This document shows positions 1 to 9,996 of a DNA stretch of 64,000 bases, piece by piece. A model generated the notes under the pieces. It saw only the letters and a list, made by a program, of their open reading frames with translations, was not told the DNA's origin and searched no databases. The stretch's first letter is position 1, and each line of letters opens with the position of its first letter. The stretch is from Rhodobacteraceae bacterium UBA6213 (GTDB taxonomy: Bacteria > Pseudomonadota > Alphaproteobacteria > Rhodobacterales > Rhodobacteraceae): assembly GCA_002421605.1 (NCBI GenBank), contig DISJ01000010.1, positions 978 to 64,977 on the forward strand. Reading direction: 5' to 3'. Both the position numbers and the translations under genes were made by a program.

Positions 1-898
1 GGTAGAACACGTCGCCCGGATAGGCTTCACGCCCCGGCGGGCGGCGCAGCAGAAGCGACATCTGACGGTAGGAAACCGCCTGTTTGGAAAGGTCGTCGTA
101 GATGATCAGCGCATGGCGGCCCGAATCGCGGAAGTATTCGGCCATCGCGGTTGCCGAATAGGGCGCGAGGAACTGCAACGGTGCCGGTTCAGAAGCGGTG
201 GCGGCGACCACGGTGGTGTATTCCATCGCGCCGGCTTCTTCGAGTTTTTTCACCAACTGCGCCACTGTCGACCGCTTTTGCCCGATGGCGACATAGAAGC
301 AGTGCAGCTTCATCGCCGGGTTGGCTTCGTTGTAGCTTTTCTGGTTCAGAATGGTATCGAGCGCGATTGCGGTCTTGCCGGTCTGACGGTCGCCGATAAT
401 CAGCTCGCGCTGACCACGGCCAATCGGGATCATCGCGTCAACCGACTTGAGGCCGGTCGCCATCGGCTCATGCACCGATTTACGCGGGATGATGCCGGGG
501 GCCTTCACGTCGGCCACGCGGCGGTGTTCGGTTACAATCGGGCCTTTGCCATCGATCGGGTTGCCAAGGCCGTCAACAACGCGGCCCAGCAGCGCTTCGC
601 CTACCGGCACGTCAACGATCGACTTGGTGCGCTTGACCGTGTCGCCTTCCTTGATGTCGCGGTCAGAGCCGAAGATCACGACGCCGACGTTATCGACTTC
701 AAGGTTCAGCGCCATGCCCCTGATACCGCCGGGAAACTCGACCATTTCGCCCGCTTGGACGTTGTCGAGCCCGTGCACGCGCGCGATCCCGTCGCCGACG
801 CTCAGCACGCGGCCAACTTCGGCCACTTGGGCGTCTTGCCCGAAGTTCTTGATCTGCTCTTTCAGAATCGCAGAGATCTCAGCTGCTTGGATTCCCAT
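1..898 (-). CDS. atpA: ATP synthase F1 subunit alpha (partial, C-terminus outside window)
   Basis: Catalytic-core subunit of the F1 ATPase, which makes ATP on the cytoplasmic face of the membrane. About 299 N-terminal residues are present, reading MGIQAAEISAILKEQI at the start. A beta-barrel N-terminal domain is followed by the nucleotide-binding domain with the Walker A motif GDRQTGKTA near residue 170. The frame is open to the window edge, so the gene is cut, not broken. The ATG shares a base with the atpH stop (TAATG), which implies translational coupling in the usual atpHAGDC order. The sequence is strongly conserved and the call is secure. Confidence 0.97.
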   Translation of the reverse strand, partial: MGIQAAEISAILKEQIKNFGQDAQVAEVGRVLSVGDGIARVHGLDNVQAGEMVEFPGGIRGMALNLEVDNVGVVIFGSDRDIKEGDTVKRTKSIVDVPVGEALLGRVVDGLGNPIDGKGPIVTEHRRVADVKAPGIIPRKSVHEPMATGLKSVDAMIPIGRGQRELIIGDRQTGKTAIALDTILNQKSYNEANPAMKLHCFYVAIGQKRSTVAQLVKKLEEAGAMEYTTVVAATASEPAPLQFLAPYSATAMAEYFRDSGRHALIIYDDLSKQAVSYRQMSLLLRRPPGREAYPGDVFY

Positions 899-1458
899 TA
901 TCCGACCTCTTTCATGGCGTGCTGGAGGGAGGCGAGCTTGGAAGCGACCGAGGTATCGATCATCTTCGAGCCCAGCTTCACGATCATACCGCCGATGAGG
1001 CTTTCATCGACGGCGACATTCAATTTGACAGTCTTGCCGCTTTGTTTGGACAACGTCGCAGCGAGTTTCTTGGCCTGCGCATCGCTCAACGCCTGCGCGG
1101 CGGTAATATCGGCGGTCATTTCGCCCTTGGCATCTGCAATGCGGGCCCGCAGTGCTGCCAACAAATGTGGCAGCACAAACAGACGCCGCTTGTCGGCCAA
1201 AAGCGCCAAGGTGTTGGTAGCAACCGTGCCAAGACCCATCTTCGCCGCGATCCCGTCCAGTGCACTGCGCTGCGCGGCGCGCGAATAAAGCGGAGAGGAG
1301 ATCAGATCGCGCAGATCGGCGCTGCTGGCAATCGATGCCTCAAGTGCTGCGACATCGCTTTCCAGTGTGGCTAGCGATTTGCTCTCTTGCGAAAGCTCGA
1401 AAACGGCCGACGCATAGCGCCCGGCGATACTTGCGGAAATCGAAGCTGGTTCGGACAC
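898..1458 (-). CDS. atpH: ATP synthase F1 subunit delta
   Basis: Stalk subunit (OSCP homologue) that joins F1 to the membrane b subunits. I chose the GTG at 1458, which gives a product starting VSEPASISASIAGRYASAVFEL. This start matches the family N-terminus and has a GGAAGGG ribosome-binding site about seven bases upstream; the longer ATG form at 1515 adds an uncharacteristic basic stretch. The product is about 186 residues, normal for the family, and ends with the conserved delta region (IGGMIVKLGSKMIDTSV). It is the first gene of the operon. The roughly 290 bases upstream (1459-1752) hold no other gene and presumably carry the atp promoter. Confidence 0.95.
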   Translation of the reverse strand: MSEPASISASIAGRYASAVFELSQESKSLATLESDVAALEASIASSADLRDLISSPLYSRAAQRSALDGIAAKMGLGTVATNTLALLADKRRLFVLPHLLAALRARIADAKGEMTADITAAQALSDAQAKKLAATLSKQSGKTVKLNVAVDESLIGGMIVKLGSKMIDTSVASKLASLQHAMKEVG

Positions 1459-1752
1459 GTCAACCCTTCCGATATCTTGGCGCTGGCTCGGCACAAGCCG
1501 GACAGCAGGCCCCATGTGGCGTGCGAGGCAACCCCCGGCACGTCTGATTTCGGCGCGGGTGTAGCAGAGCCCCTTTGCCCCCGCAACCGTCTTGGCCGCG
1601 GCTTTTGCGCCACCATTGTCGCTATTTTTGGCCCCGCGCGCAGGGTGTGCCTGCCGAGCACCAAATTGCAGGCGCTAACAGTCTGTTCGCGGGTTCGGAA
1701 TGGTGTGCAGCAGGCGGCCGTGCGCGGGGTGATTCCGCGGCGCTGTACCTGC

Positions 1753-2511
1753 TCAGATCGGCTCGGCCTTCGGGCGCGGCTGGCCCTCAAGCACGCGTAA
1801 CGGGCGGCGCACCGCCTCGCCCAAGCCGCCACGGCGCGGCGCCTGCACTTGTTTGGATACCTCGAGTATCACCACCCCGGCCGCCAGCAAGCCCGAGACG
1901 CGCTGGCCCATGCGTTCCCACATCGGTGCCGAGCGCAACCAGAACCGGCGGTGCGAGGGCGGAATGTAAAGTGCCGCAGCGTGGCGTTCTGGCATGAAAC
2001 CCGCAGCACGCGCCTGCGCATCAAGTTGCCCAAGCGTGTAGGGTCGCCCGAATCCGAAGGGCGTACCTTCGCGCGGGGCCCAAAGACCGGCGCGGTTGGG
2101 CACGATGAACAGCGCCCGCCCGCCCGGGCCCAGCACCCGCCACGCCTCGGCCATCAGCGCGCCAGCATGATCCGAGGTTTCCAGCCCATGCAGCACGATC
2201 AATCGATCCACCATGCCGGTTTCCAGCGGCCAGCGCGTTTCATCGCAAAGCACCGATACATTCGGCAGCCCGACCGGCCACGGCATGACCCCTTGCCCCG
2301 AGGGCATCAGCCCGATTACCCGGCGCGCCGTTTCTAGATAAGGGCGCAGCAATGGCACCGCAAAACCAAAACCCGCCACCGTCAGCCCGGCCATTTCAGA
2401 CTGCCCCGCAGGCCAAAGCGCCAGCACCCGGTCGCGCACGGCTTTTTGCGCCGCACGGCCAAGCTGGGTGCGATAGTAAAAGTTACGCAGATCAAGCACG
2501 TCTAGATGCAT
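1753..2511 (-). CDS. Class I SAM-dependent methyltransferase family protein
   Basis: About 252 residues from ATG 2511 (MHLDVLDLRNFYYRTQLG). This start is preferred over the longer form at 2580 because the family begins with this LRNFYY segment. A glycine-containing nucleotide-binding turn (VAGFGFAVPLLRPYL) and a WRVLGPGGRALFIVPNR segment are typical of UbiE/small-molecule methyltransferases. The first motif is less canonical than GxGxG, so SAM binding is likely but weaker than usual. The substrate is unknown. The gene is divergent from gloB, a neighbourhood common in Rhodobacterales. Confidence 0.75.
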   Translation of the reverse strand: MHLDVLDLRNFYYRTQLGRAAQKAVRDRVLALWPAGQSEMAGLTVAGFGFAVPLLRPYLETARRVIGLMPSGQGVMPWPVGLPNVSVLCDETRWPLETGMVDRLIVLHGLETSDHAGALMAEAWRVLGPGGRALFIVPNRAGLWAPREGTPFGFGRPYTLGQLDAQARAAGFMPERHAAALYIPPSHRRFWLRSAPMWERMGQRVSGLLAAGVVILEVSKQVQAPRRGGLGEAVRRPLRVLEGQPRPKAEPI

Positions 2512-2701
2512 GGAACCCCTACCCGGCCGCGCCCATTGCAAGCGCGCGCTAAAGGTGGGGCCGCGCGCGACTCGATGCAAGCGGCAAGCGCGCGCAGGGG
2601 TGCCGCAAGGTTAGTACATATCGACAGGTGAAAGGTGCATTGCGCAATCCGCTAGCTTGCGCGAAACTGCGCGTCCCTGATGTGGATATGCAGACTGGAT
2701 C

Positions 2702-3469
2702 ATGCCGCTCGAACTCATTCCCGTTCCTTGTCTGGCCGACAACTACGCTTGGCTCGTGCACGATGCCGCGACCGATACCACCATAGTGATCGACGCGCCC
2801 GAGGCCGCGCCGATTTTGCACGAACTTTTTGCGCGTGACTGGAAGCTGAGCCACATCCTGATTACGCATCACCACGCCGATCATATCCAAGGCGTGCCGA
2901 TGCTAGAGGCGGCCACAGGTGCAAGGCTTTACGGCGCCGGCGCCGATGCACACCGGTTGCCGGCGCTGACCGAAGGGGTAGAGGCGGGCGATGTGCTGCC
3001 CATCGGTATGCAGCAGGTGAAAGTGATCGGCGTTCCGGGGCACACCCTAGGGCACCTTGCCTATTATTTCGAACACGCAGGGCTGGTCTTTACCGGCGAT
3101 AGCCTGATGGGTTGGGGCTGTGGGCGCCTGTTCGAGGGAACCCCGGCGCAAATGCTCGACTCGCTCAAGCGCCTCGCAGCGCTACCGGGCGACACGCAGA
3201 TCTGTTCGGGGCATGAATACACCCTCGCCAACGGCCGCTTCGCGCTTAGCCTCGAACCGGGCAAGCCGGAACTGGTTGCGCGGATGAAATCCGCGCAAAC
3301 ACTGCAGATGGAAGGGCGCCCGACACTACCGGTGCCGCTGTCGCTTGAATGTGCAACCAACCCGTTTCTTCGTGCCGCCTCGCCCGCATTGGCCGCCGCC
3401 GTTGGCATGAAGGGGGCGGACGAGTTGGCGGTTTTCACCGAACTGCGTGCGCGCAAAGACCGCTTCTAG
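2702..3469 (+). CDS. gloB: Hydroxyacylglutathione hydrolase (glyoxalase II)
   Basis: A metallo-beta-lactamase-fold hydrolase that converts S-lactoylglutathione to lactate and glutathione in methylglyoxal detoxification. It has 255 residues, normal for the family. The metal-binding THHHADH motif is at about residues 55-61, followed by GHTLGH and FTGDSL metal ligands, and the glutathione-binding C-terminal region contains CSGHEYTLAN. It is divergent from the methyltransferase gene and followed by a short GC hairpin with T-rich tail. Confidence 0.95.
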   Translation: MPLELIPVPCLADNYAWLVHDAATDTTIVIDAPEAAPILHELFARDWKLSHILITHHHADHIQGVPMLEAATGARLYGAGADAHRLPALTEGVEAGDVLPIGMQQVKVIGVPGHTLGHLAYYFEHAGLVFTGDSLMGWGCGRLFEGTPAQMLDSLKRLAALPGDTQICSGHEYTLANGRFALSLEPGKPELVARMKSAQTLQMEGRPTLPVPLSLECATNPFLRAASPALAAAVGMKGADELAVFTELRARKDRF

Positions 3470-3471
3470 CG

Positions 3472-3489
3472 CCCCGCGCGGGGTGTTTT
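3472..3489 (+). terminator. Possible rho-independent terminator after gloB
   Basis: CCCC-GCGC-GGGG followed by TGTTTT lies two bases after the gloB stop. The stem is short (4 bp plus a self-complementary loop), so strength is uncertain. Confidence 0.4.
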
Positions 3490-3643
3490 GCGATCACATT
3501 TTCAACGGCAAACGGCCTAGCTGCGACAAAAGCGCAAGAAAGCCCTTGAAGCCGCCCGATTTCCACCGAAGTTTAAGAACAAGTACCGAGGGTGCACTTG
3601 TGGCCTTCGCCGACAATCGCCACCCGCTGAAAGGAGCACCGAC

Positions 3644-5968
<2,325 letters not shown>

Positions 5969-6065
5969 AGCCTTGAGGCGCTGGTGGCTTTGCTGCCGGC
6001 GCCCTTTCCCGCCCTCGGGGAAAGACTTCATTATCGGTAGATGTGTGGCCGCGCAGGCTACAAGA

Positions 6066-6112
6066 CCGCCGCGCGCCGAGCGGCTTTTATCGCAGGGCAC
6101 CACGCGCGGCGG
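6066..6112. repeat. Inverted repeat between convergent clpA and FadB-like genes
   Basis: Perfect 10-bp arms CCGCCGCGCG (6066-6075) and CGCGCGGCGG (6103-6112) are separated by 27 bases in the convergent gap. The position suits a bidirectional terminator, but the loop is long and the T-runs are weak. Confidence 0.35.
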
Positions 6113-6113
6113 T

Positions 6114-8144
6114 TTACGCCTTGTCGAGATCGCCAAAACAACGACCATTTCGGATCAGCACGTCCCACATTGCCTCGGGCGGCCCGCCGCCAACGCTCGA
6201 CAATGTGCGCAGCAAATTGCGCGTGGCCAGTAGCCCTGCCCGATCGGCCGCATGCATCGGCCCGCCGATGCTGCGCGGCAAGCCCAACCCCAGCACCGAA
6301 GCCACGTCAATATCGCCCGCGGCCTCTGCCAGCCCGTCCTGCAGCATCGCAGCACCCTCGTCGGCAAGCTCGGCCAGAAGGCGCGCACGGATCTGCGCGG
6401 GCGATAACGGCGTAGCCTCGATCCCGGCCTCGGCGCGCAGCCCGGCCAGCAGCGCCGTAACATCGGCGACCGCCTGGGCCTCGGGCAAACCGGCACCACG
6501 ATAGAAACCGCCGGGTCGCCCAAGCCGCTGTTCGGCCAAAAGCCGCAGGCTAAGCGGCCCCGGGCGGTGCCCAAGCGCTTGTTGATCCGCAACCACGCGC
6601 GCGAGTCCCAAACGGTCAGCGCGGCGGAACGGCGGATCGGCCAGCCCCAAGGCCGCATCGACCTGATCGGGGCGCGCACCCGCCAGAACCGCCCGTTCAG
6701 CGGCGGCAAAAAGCCGCGTGGAAAGCCGCTCTAGCAGCCCGAACTGCCCCGCTCCGCTGCGCAAAACCGTGAAATGTGCGCGCAAAAGATGTGTGGCCAT
6801 CGCCGAGGCCGCGTCATTGCCCGCCCCTGCACTGGCAACTTCGCATAGGCCCGGCACCGCAAGGCGCAACGCGGCCGCGGCGGGAAATGCGGGCGAAAGT
6901 GAACCCTCTAGCACCAGCGGCACCGCAGGTGGCAGGTCTGCCGCAGCGTCCGCACGAGCAAGCACCCAAGCACAGCCCGCCATATCCGATGCGCTTGCCA
7001 CGGCTTCGATACGGCCCCACGCCGCCACTCGGTCAGCGCCGCTCAACCGTCCGGCCACTACCGCAGCCTCTTGGGCGCGCGCAACGGTGGAAAGAGTTTC
7101 GGCCAGCGGCGCCTCTTCGCGCGAGGCGATCAGCACGCGCAGGCCACTGGCGGCCAGTGCCTCGGCCAGCGGCGCGCCAAGCAATGGCGCGACCTCCCAG
7201 AACCCGACGCTGCCTGCGATCTTGACGCCCGCTCCCACTTTTGCGCCGTGCAAAACGCGCAGTCGGGCACGCCGCTCGGCGGCGACCAGATGCTGCAGCG
7301 CGCGGCTTGCCGGGTTAGCCTCTTGATCGTCGCGTGCGACCTCGGCAAAGGCCAGCGCCGCCGGGGCTTCCAGCAACAGCGCCGCTTCGACGACATCAAT
7401 CGCTGCGCCTGCGGCGGGGCGCAGCACTTGTGGCTGCTGCGCTAGTGCCGCACGCGCCGAGGCGAGAGCCGCCATGAACGCGGCCGGTTCGCCAAGACCG
7501 GCACCGTCGCGCCGCCTCGGTGGCCCGGAACCGGCAGCGCCATCGCGCGCCAGCCCGCGCGCCACCGAAAGCGCCGCAGCACCAACATCGCCGTTCTCCA
7601 CCACGCCATCGCAAAGCCAAAGCGACGCCGCCTCCGCAGCACCGATCACGCGCCCCGGTTGCGCCAGCAAAAGGGCCGAACGCGCCCCGGCGCGCCGCGC
7701 CGCGCGTACCAGCAGGCCCGCAGGCGAAAGCCTGCCCTCGTCGGGTTCAGCAGGGGCGAATACCGCATCTTGCGCCGCGATCCGCCAACCTGACGCAAAA
7801 GCCAGCGCCAACGTCGCGCCGCCAAGCCGTCCGTCCAGCGAAATCACGACCGGCTTTGCCATCGCTTCGATCGTCGCGGCAATTTCTGCCAGCGTGGGTG
7901 GCTCTGTGGCCTCGCCGCTTTCGGCCTCAGGGTCGCCCGCTTCGGGCCAACCTGCCGCGCCCGCGCGCAACAAGACCGCGCCCACATTCCGGTTGGCCGA
8001 TACCGTTGCCAACGCCTGCGCCAGTTCAGCGCGCAACCTTGCATCAAAGCCCGGGTCGGCACCGCGCGGCCCTGCTTCGGGAACCGACGCAAGGCTGATG
8101 ATCGCCACGCCTTCTCGCACATCGACCTTGACCTGACGCCGCAT
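6114..8144 (-). CDS. FadB-like protein (crotonase/3-hydroxyacyl-CoA dehydrogenase fusion), probably catalytically inactive
   Basis: 676 residues from ATG 8144 (MRRQVKVDVREGVAIISLAS). The architecture is that of the multifunctional beta-oxidation alpha subunit: crotonase fold (1-190), NAD-binding region (about 300-450) and two C-terminal HAD helical domains ending PPEAMWDVLIRNGR. Key motifs are missing. The crotonase glutamate region (usual LGxxPGxGGTxRL) reads GRLSPAGLLVRAARRAG. The NAD-binding GxGxxG turn reads IAGSVGFWEVAPLLG. The HFFNP catalytic histidine segment is not seen. The frame is intact and the composition matches the neighbours, so this looks like a maintained pseudoenzyme, not decay. 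Its function is unknown. Confidence 0.7.
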   Translation of the reverse strand: MRRQVKVDVREGVAIISLASVPEAGPRGADPGFDARLRAELAQALATVSANRNVGAVLLRAGAAGWPEAGDPEAESGEATEPPTLAEIAATIEAMAKPVVISLDGRLGGATLALAFASGWRIAAQDAVFAPAEPDEGRLSPAGLLVRAARRAGARSALLLAQPGRVIGAAEAASLWLCDGVVENGDVGAAALSVARGLARDGAAGSGPPRRRDGAGLGEPAAFMAALASARAALAQQPQVLRPAAGAAIDVVEAALLLEAPAALAFAEVARDDQEANPASRALQHLVAAERRARLRVLHGAKVGAGVKIAGSVGFWEVAPLLGAPLAEALAASGLRVLIASREEAPLAETLSTVARAQEAAVVAGRLSGADRVAAWGRIEAVASASDMAGCAWVLARADAAADLPPAVPLVLEGSLSPAFPAAAALRLAVPGLCEVASAGAGNDAASAMATHLLRAHFTVLRSGAGQFGLLERLSTRLFAAAERAVLAGARPDQVDAALGLADPPFRRADRLGLARVVADQQALGHRPGPLSLRLLAEQRLGRPGGFYRGAGLPEAQAVADVTALLAGLRAEAGIEATPLSPAQIRARLLAELADEGAAMLQDGLAEAAGDIDVASVLGLGLPRSIGGPMHAADRAGLLATRNLLRTLSSVGGGPPEAMWDVLIRNGRCFGDLDKA

Positions 8145-8235
8145 CGCACCCCTGCCTTGGCACCCGATTGCGAGCACCTTATTAAAGTGTAGCGCCTTGT
8201 GCGGCAAAGGAATACTCAGAAAGCGCGCGCTGTGG

Positions 8236-8568
8236 TCAGTGTCGGTCCGCCGCGCGCGCATGATCGCTGCAAAACGGCGTGCCCGGCAACAGATCAAGGC
8301 GCGATTCTGCGATCGGTTCGCCGCAATAGGCGCAATAGCCGTATTCGCCCGCCTCGATCCGCTCTAACGCGGCCGCGATCATGCGCATCTCATTTTGCGC
8401 TGACTGCCCAAGGTCTTCCAACATCTGATCGTCCTCGCGCTCGATGGCGAGTTCTTCCCAGTCGCGCGAGTCATGCGACAGAAGTTCGCCGCCGATCGTC
8501 TCGATTCGAGATTGCAAAACGGCAAGGCGAGCTTCCAGTTGGGCTTTGCGTTCGGCGACCGATTTCAT
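8236..8568 (-). CDS. DksA/TraR-family zinc-finger protein
   Basis: 110 residues. A coiled-coil N-terminal half (MKSVAERKAQLEARLAVLQSRIE) carries acidic residues (EREDDQMLEDLG) in the position of the DksA tip. The C-terminal zinc ribbon reads YCAYCGEPI and PGTPFCSDH. The last ligand position holds His instead of the usual Cys (C3H type). DksA-like proteins enter the RNA polymerase secondary channel and modulate initiation, but short TraR-like members vary in role. The ribosome-binding site is AGGAGC five bases before ATG. It lies 92 bases upstream of the FadB-like gene on the same strand. Confidence 0.85.
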   Translation of the reverse strand: MKSVAERKAQLEARLAVLQSRIETIGGELLSHDSRDWEELAIEREDDQMLEDLGQSAQNEMRMIAAALERIEAGEYGYCAYCGEPIAESRLDLLPGTPFCSDHARAADRH

Positions 8569-8583
8569 GGCATGCTCCTAGCG

Positions 8584-8608
8584 CGGTGCCCCATGCTGCG
8601 CGGCACCG
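8584..8608 (-). promoter_or_regulatory. Hairpin just upstream of the DksA-like ribosome-binding site
   Basis: Arms CGGTGCC (8584-8590) and GGCACCG (8602-8608) would form a 7-bp stem in the 5' leader, directly before the AGGAGC ribosome-binding site. It could be a terminator from upstream or a translational control element. No experiment or covariation supports either reading. Confidence 0.25.
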
Positions 8609-8747
8609 TGCGATATCACCATGATACAGGTCAAGCCGCCCTGCATCAGCGGCAAATGAACCCGTATTGGTACGCGTGGCGATACCCGCCGCCTCGCGGC
8701 TGCGCGTTTCTGAGCGCCAAAAGGTTTGGCAGGAAGTGGCATCGCGA

Positions 8748-9890
8748 TTAGAAAGCCGCGCCGATTTTCAGCGGCGCGGGCGCAAACGGTTCTGCCTCAT
8801 CGCCCCCAATGGGCATGGCGAGCCGCAGATCGGGCAACGGCTCGACAGCGAAAGGTGCTGTGGTCGGCGCGCTTTCGCTTGGTGGGCGCGTGGCATCGGG
8901 GCGGCGGCGCGGTGCGGCGAGGGGGGCGGAAGGTGCGTCGCTAGTGGTCTTTAGCGCGTGCTGTTGGGGGTCTGCAGGGGGCGCATCGTCCGCATCCACC
9001 AGCACCCGAACCGCGCGAAACCCGCGGTTTTGCCCCAATTTGCCGCGCCCAACCACCTTGCCGCCCACCCCCTCGAGGCGCAGCTCTTCAAGTGCGGCAA
9101 GAGGAATCGGCAGTTCGGCACCGGGCGCAAGGCCCAGTACTTCCGCCAACGACAGCTTCAGGCGGCAAAGCACCGCCTCAAGTTTTGCTGGGGTTTGCAT
9201 CACGGCGCGTTCCATCTTGTCTTGCCAAAGAGCGGCCTCGGCCGCGGTGCCGCGCACAAGCAGCGCTTCGGCACCATCCATGCTGGCGCGCAGTCTTGGC
9301 GTAGGGCCGTGTCCTTGCGCGGGCAATGCGAGCAGCAATTCGCCTTTGCGCATGCCGCCGGGGCCAAGGGCAAGTTCGACCTGCAGCACCCGAAAGCCCG
9401 TATCCTCGAGCAGCAACCCCAGCGGGCGCGGATCGTCAAGATACGAGGCATAGCGAAAACCGCCGCCCCAGACGACATCGGGCAATTCGGCAATCATCTC
9501 TTCAAACTGCGTTAGAAACTGGTCCAGAAAGCCTGCGACCAATGCAGCGTCGGTGCGGGTCGGGCGGCGCGCGGGAGGTGCATTTGGCGCAAGCCTGCCG
9601 GTCGTTTGCATCTCGATCAGCACCGAAAGCAGCGATGGGGCCACGGCGGCAAGCCCCAACCCTTCACGCGGGCCTTCAAGCACCGCAAGTAGCGCCCGAT
9701 CTGCCAGCGCCTCGGGCAGTTCGGCCAGTGAAAGCCGCCGCTCCTCTAGCTTGGCGACGCGAAGCGGCAGCGCCATCGCCTCTTGCGCGGTCTTGGCAAG
9801 CGCAAGGGTCAGCGCGCGCGCGGCGGTCATCGGCGTTGTACCGGGTATAGCCCGCCCTGCCTCGGCCTTGCGCTGGATCACGCTTTGCAC
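8748..9890 (-). CDS. FliM/FliN C-terminal (SpoA) domain protein, stand-alone
   Basis: About 380 residues from a GTG at 9890 (start uncertain; TTG 9935 and GTG 9881 are alternatives). The N-terminal region QSVIQRKAEAGRA and ALTLALAKTAQEA match a Rhodobacterales protein family annotated as flagellar motor switch-like. The SpoA-like beta-rich region lies about residues 235-285 (LSLAEVLGLAPGAELPIPLAAL). The C-terminal 90 residues are Pro/Ala-rich and low complexity. It is not next to other flagellar genes here. A role in the motor C-ring is inferred only from the domain. Confidence 0.65.
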   Translation of the reverse strand: MQSVIQRKAEAGRAIPGTTPMTAARALTLALAKTAQEAMALPLRVAKLEERRLSLAELPEALADRALLAVLEGPREGLGLAAVAPSLLSVLIEMQTTGRLAPNAPPARRPTRTDAALVAGFLDQFLTQFEEMIAELPDVVWGGGFRYASYLDDPRPLGLLLEDTGFRVLQVELALGPGGMRKGELLLALPAQGHGPTPRLRASMDGAEALLVRGTAAEAALWQDKMERAVMQTPAKLEAVLCRLKLSLAEVLGLAPGAELPIPLAALEELRLEGVGGKVVGRGKLGQNRGFRAVRVLVDADDAPPADPQQHALKTTSDAPSAPLAAPRRRPDATRPPSESAPTTAPFAVEPLPDLRLAMPIGGDEAEPFAPAPLKIGAAF

Positions 9891-9996
9891 CCTGTTGCCT
9901 GCTTTCTTACGCCCCGTCAGGGCCGATCGCGCCAAAGCTGTCAGATCAGGGTTTACAAATGGTTGCTCGCAACCCGGTTTTGGCTGGTCTGGGCGC

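Noticed and set aside
113..1288. 391-residue plus-strand frame over atpA/atpH
   Set aside because: It is antisense to clearly conserved ATP synthase genes and is Arg/His-rich, as expected from a shadow frame in high-GC DNA.
3470..3643. Expected clpS upstream of clpA
   Set aside because: The gap is only 174 bases and no ClpS-like sequence is present in any frame.
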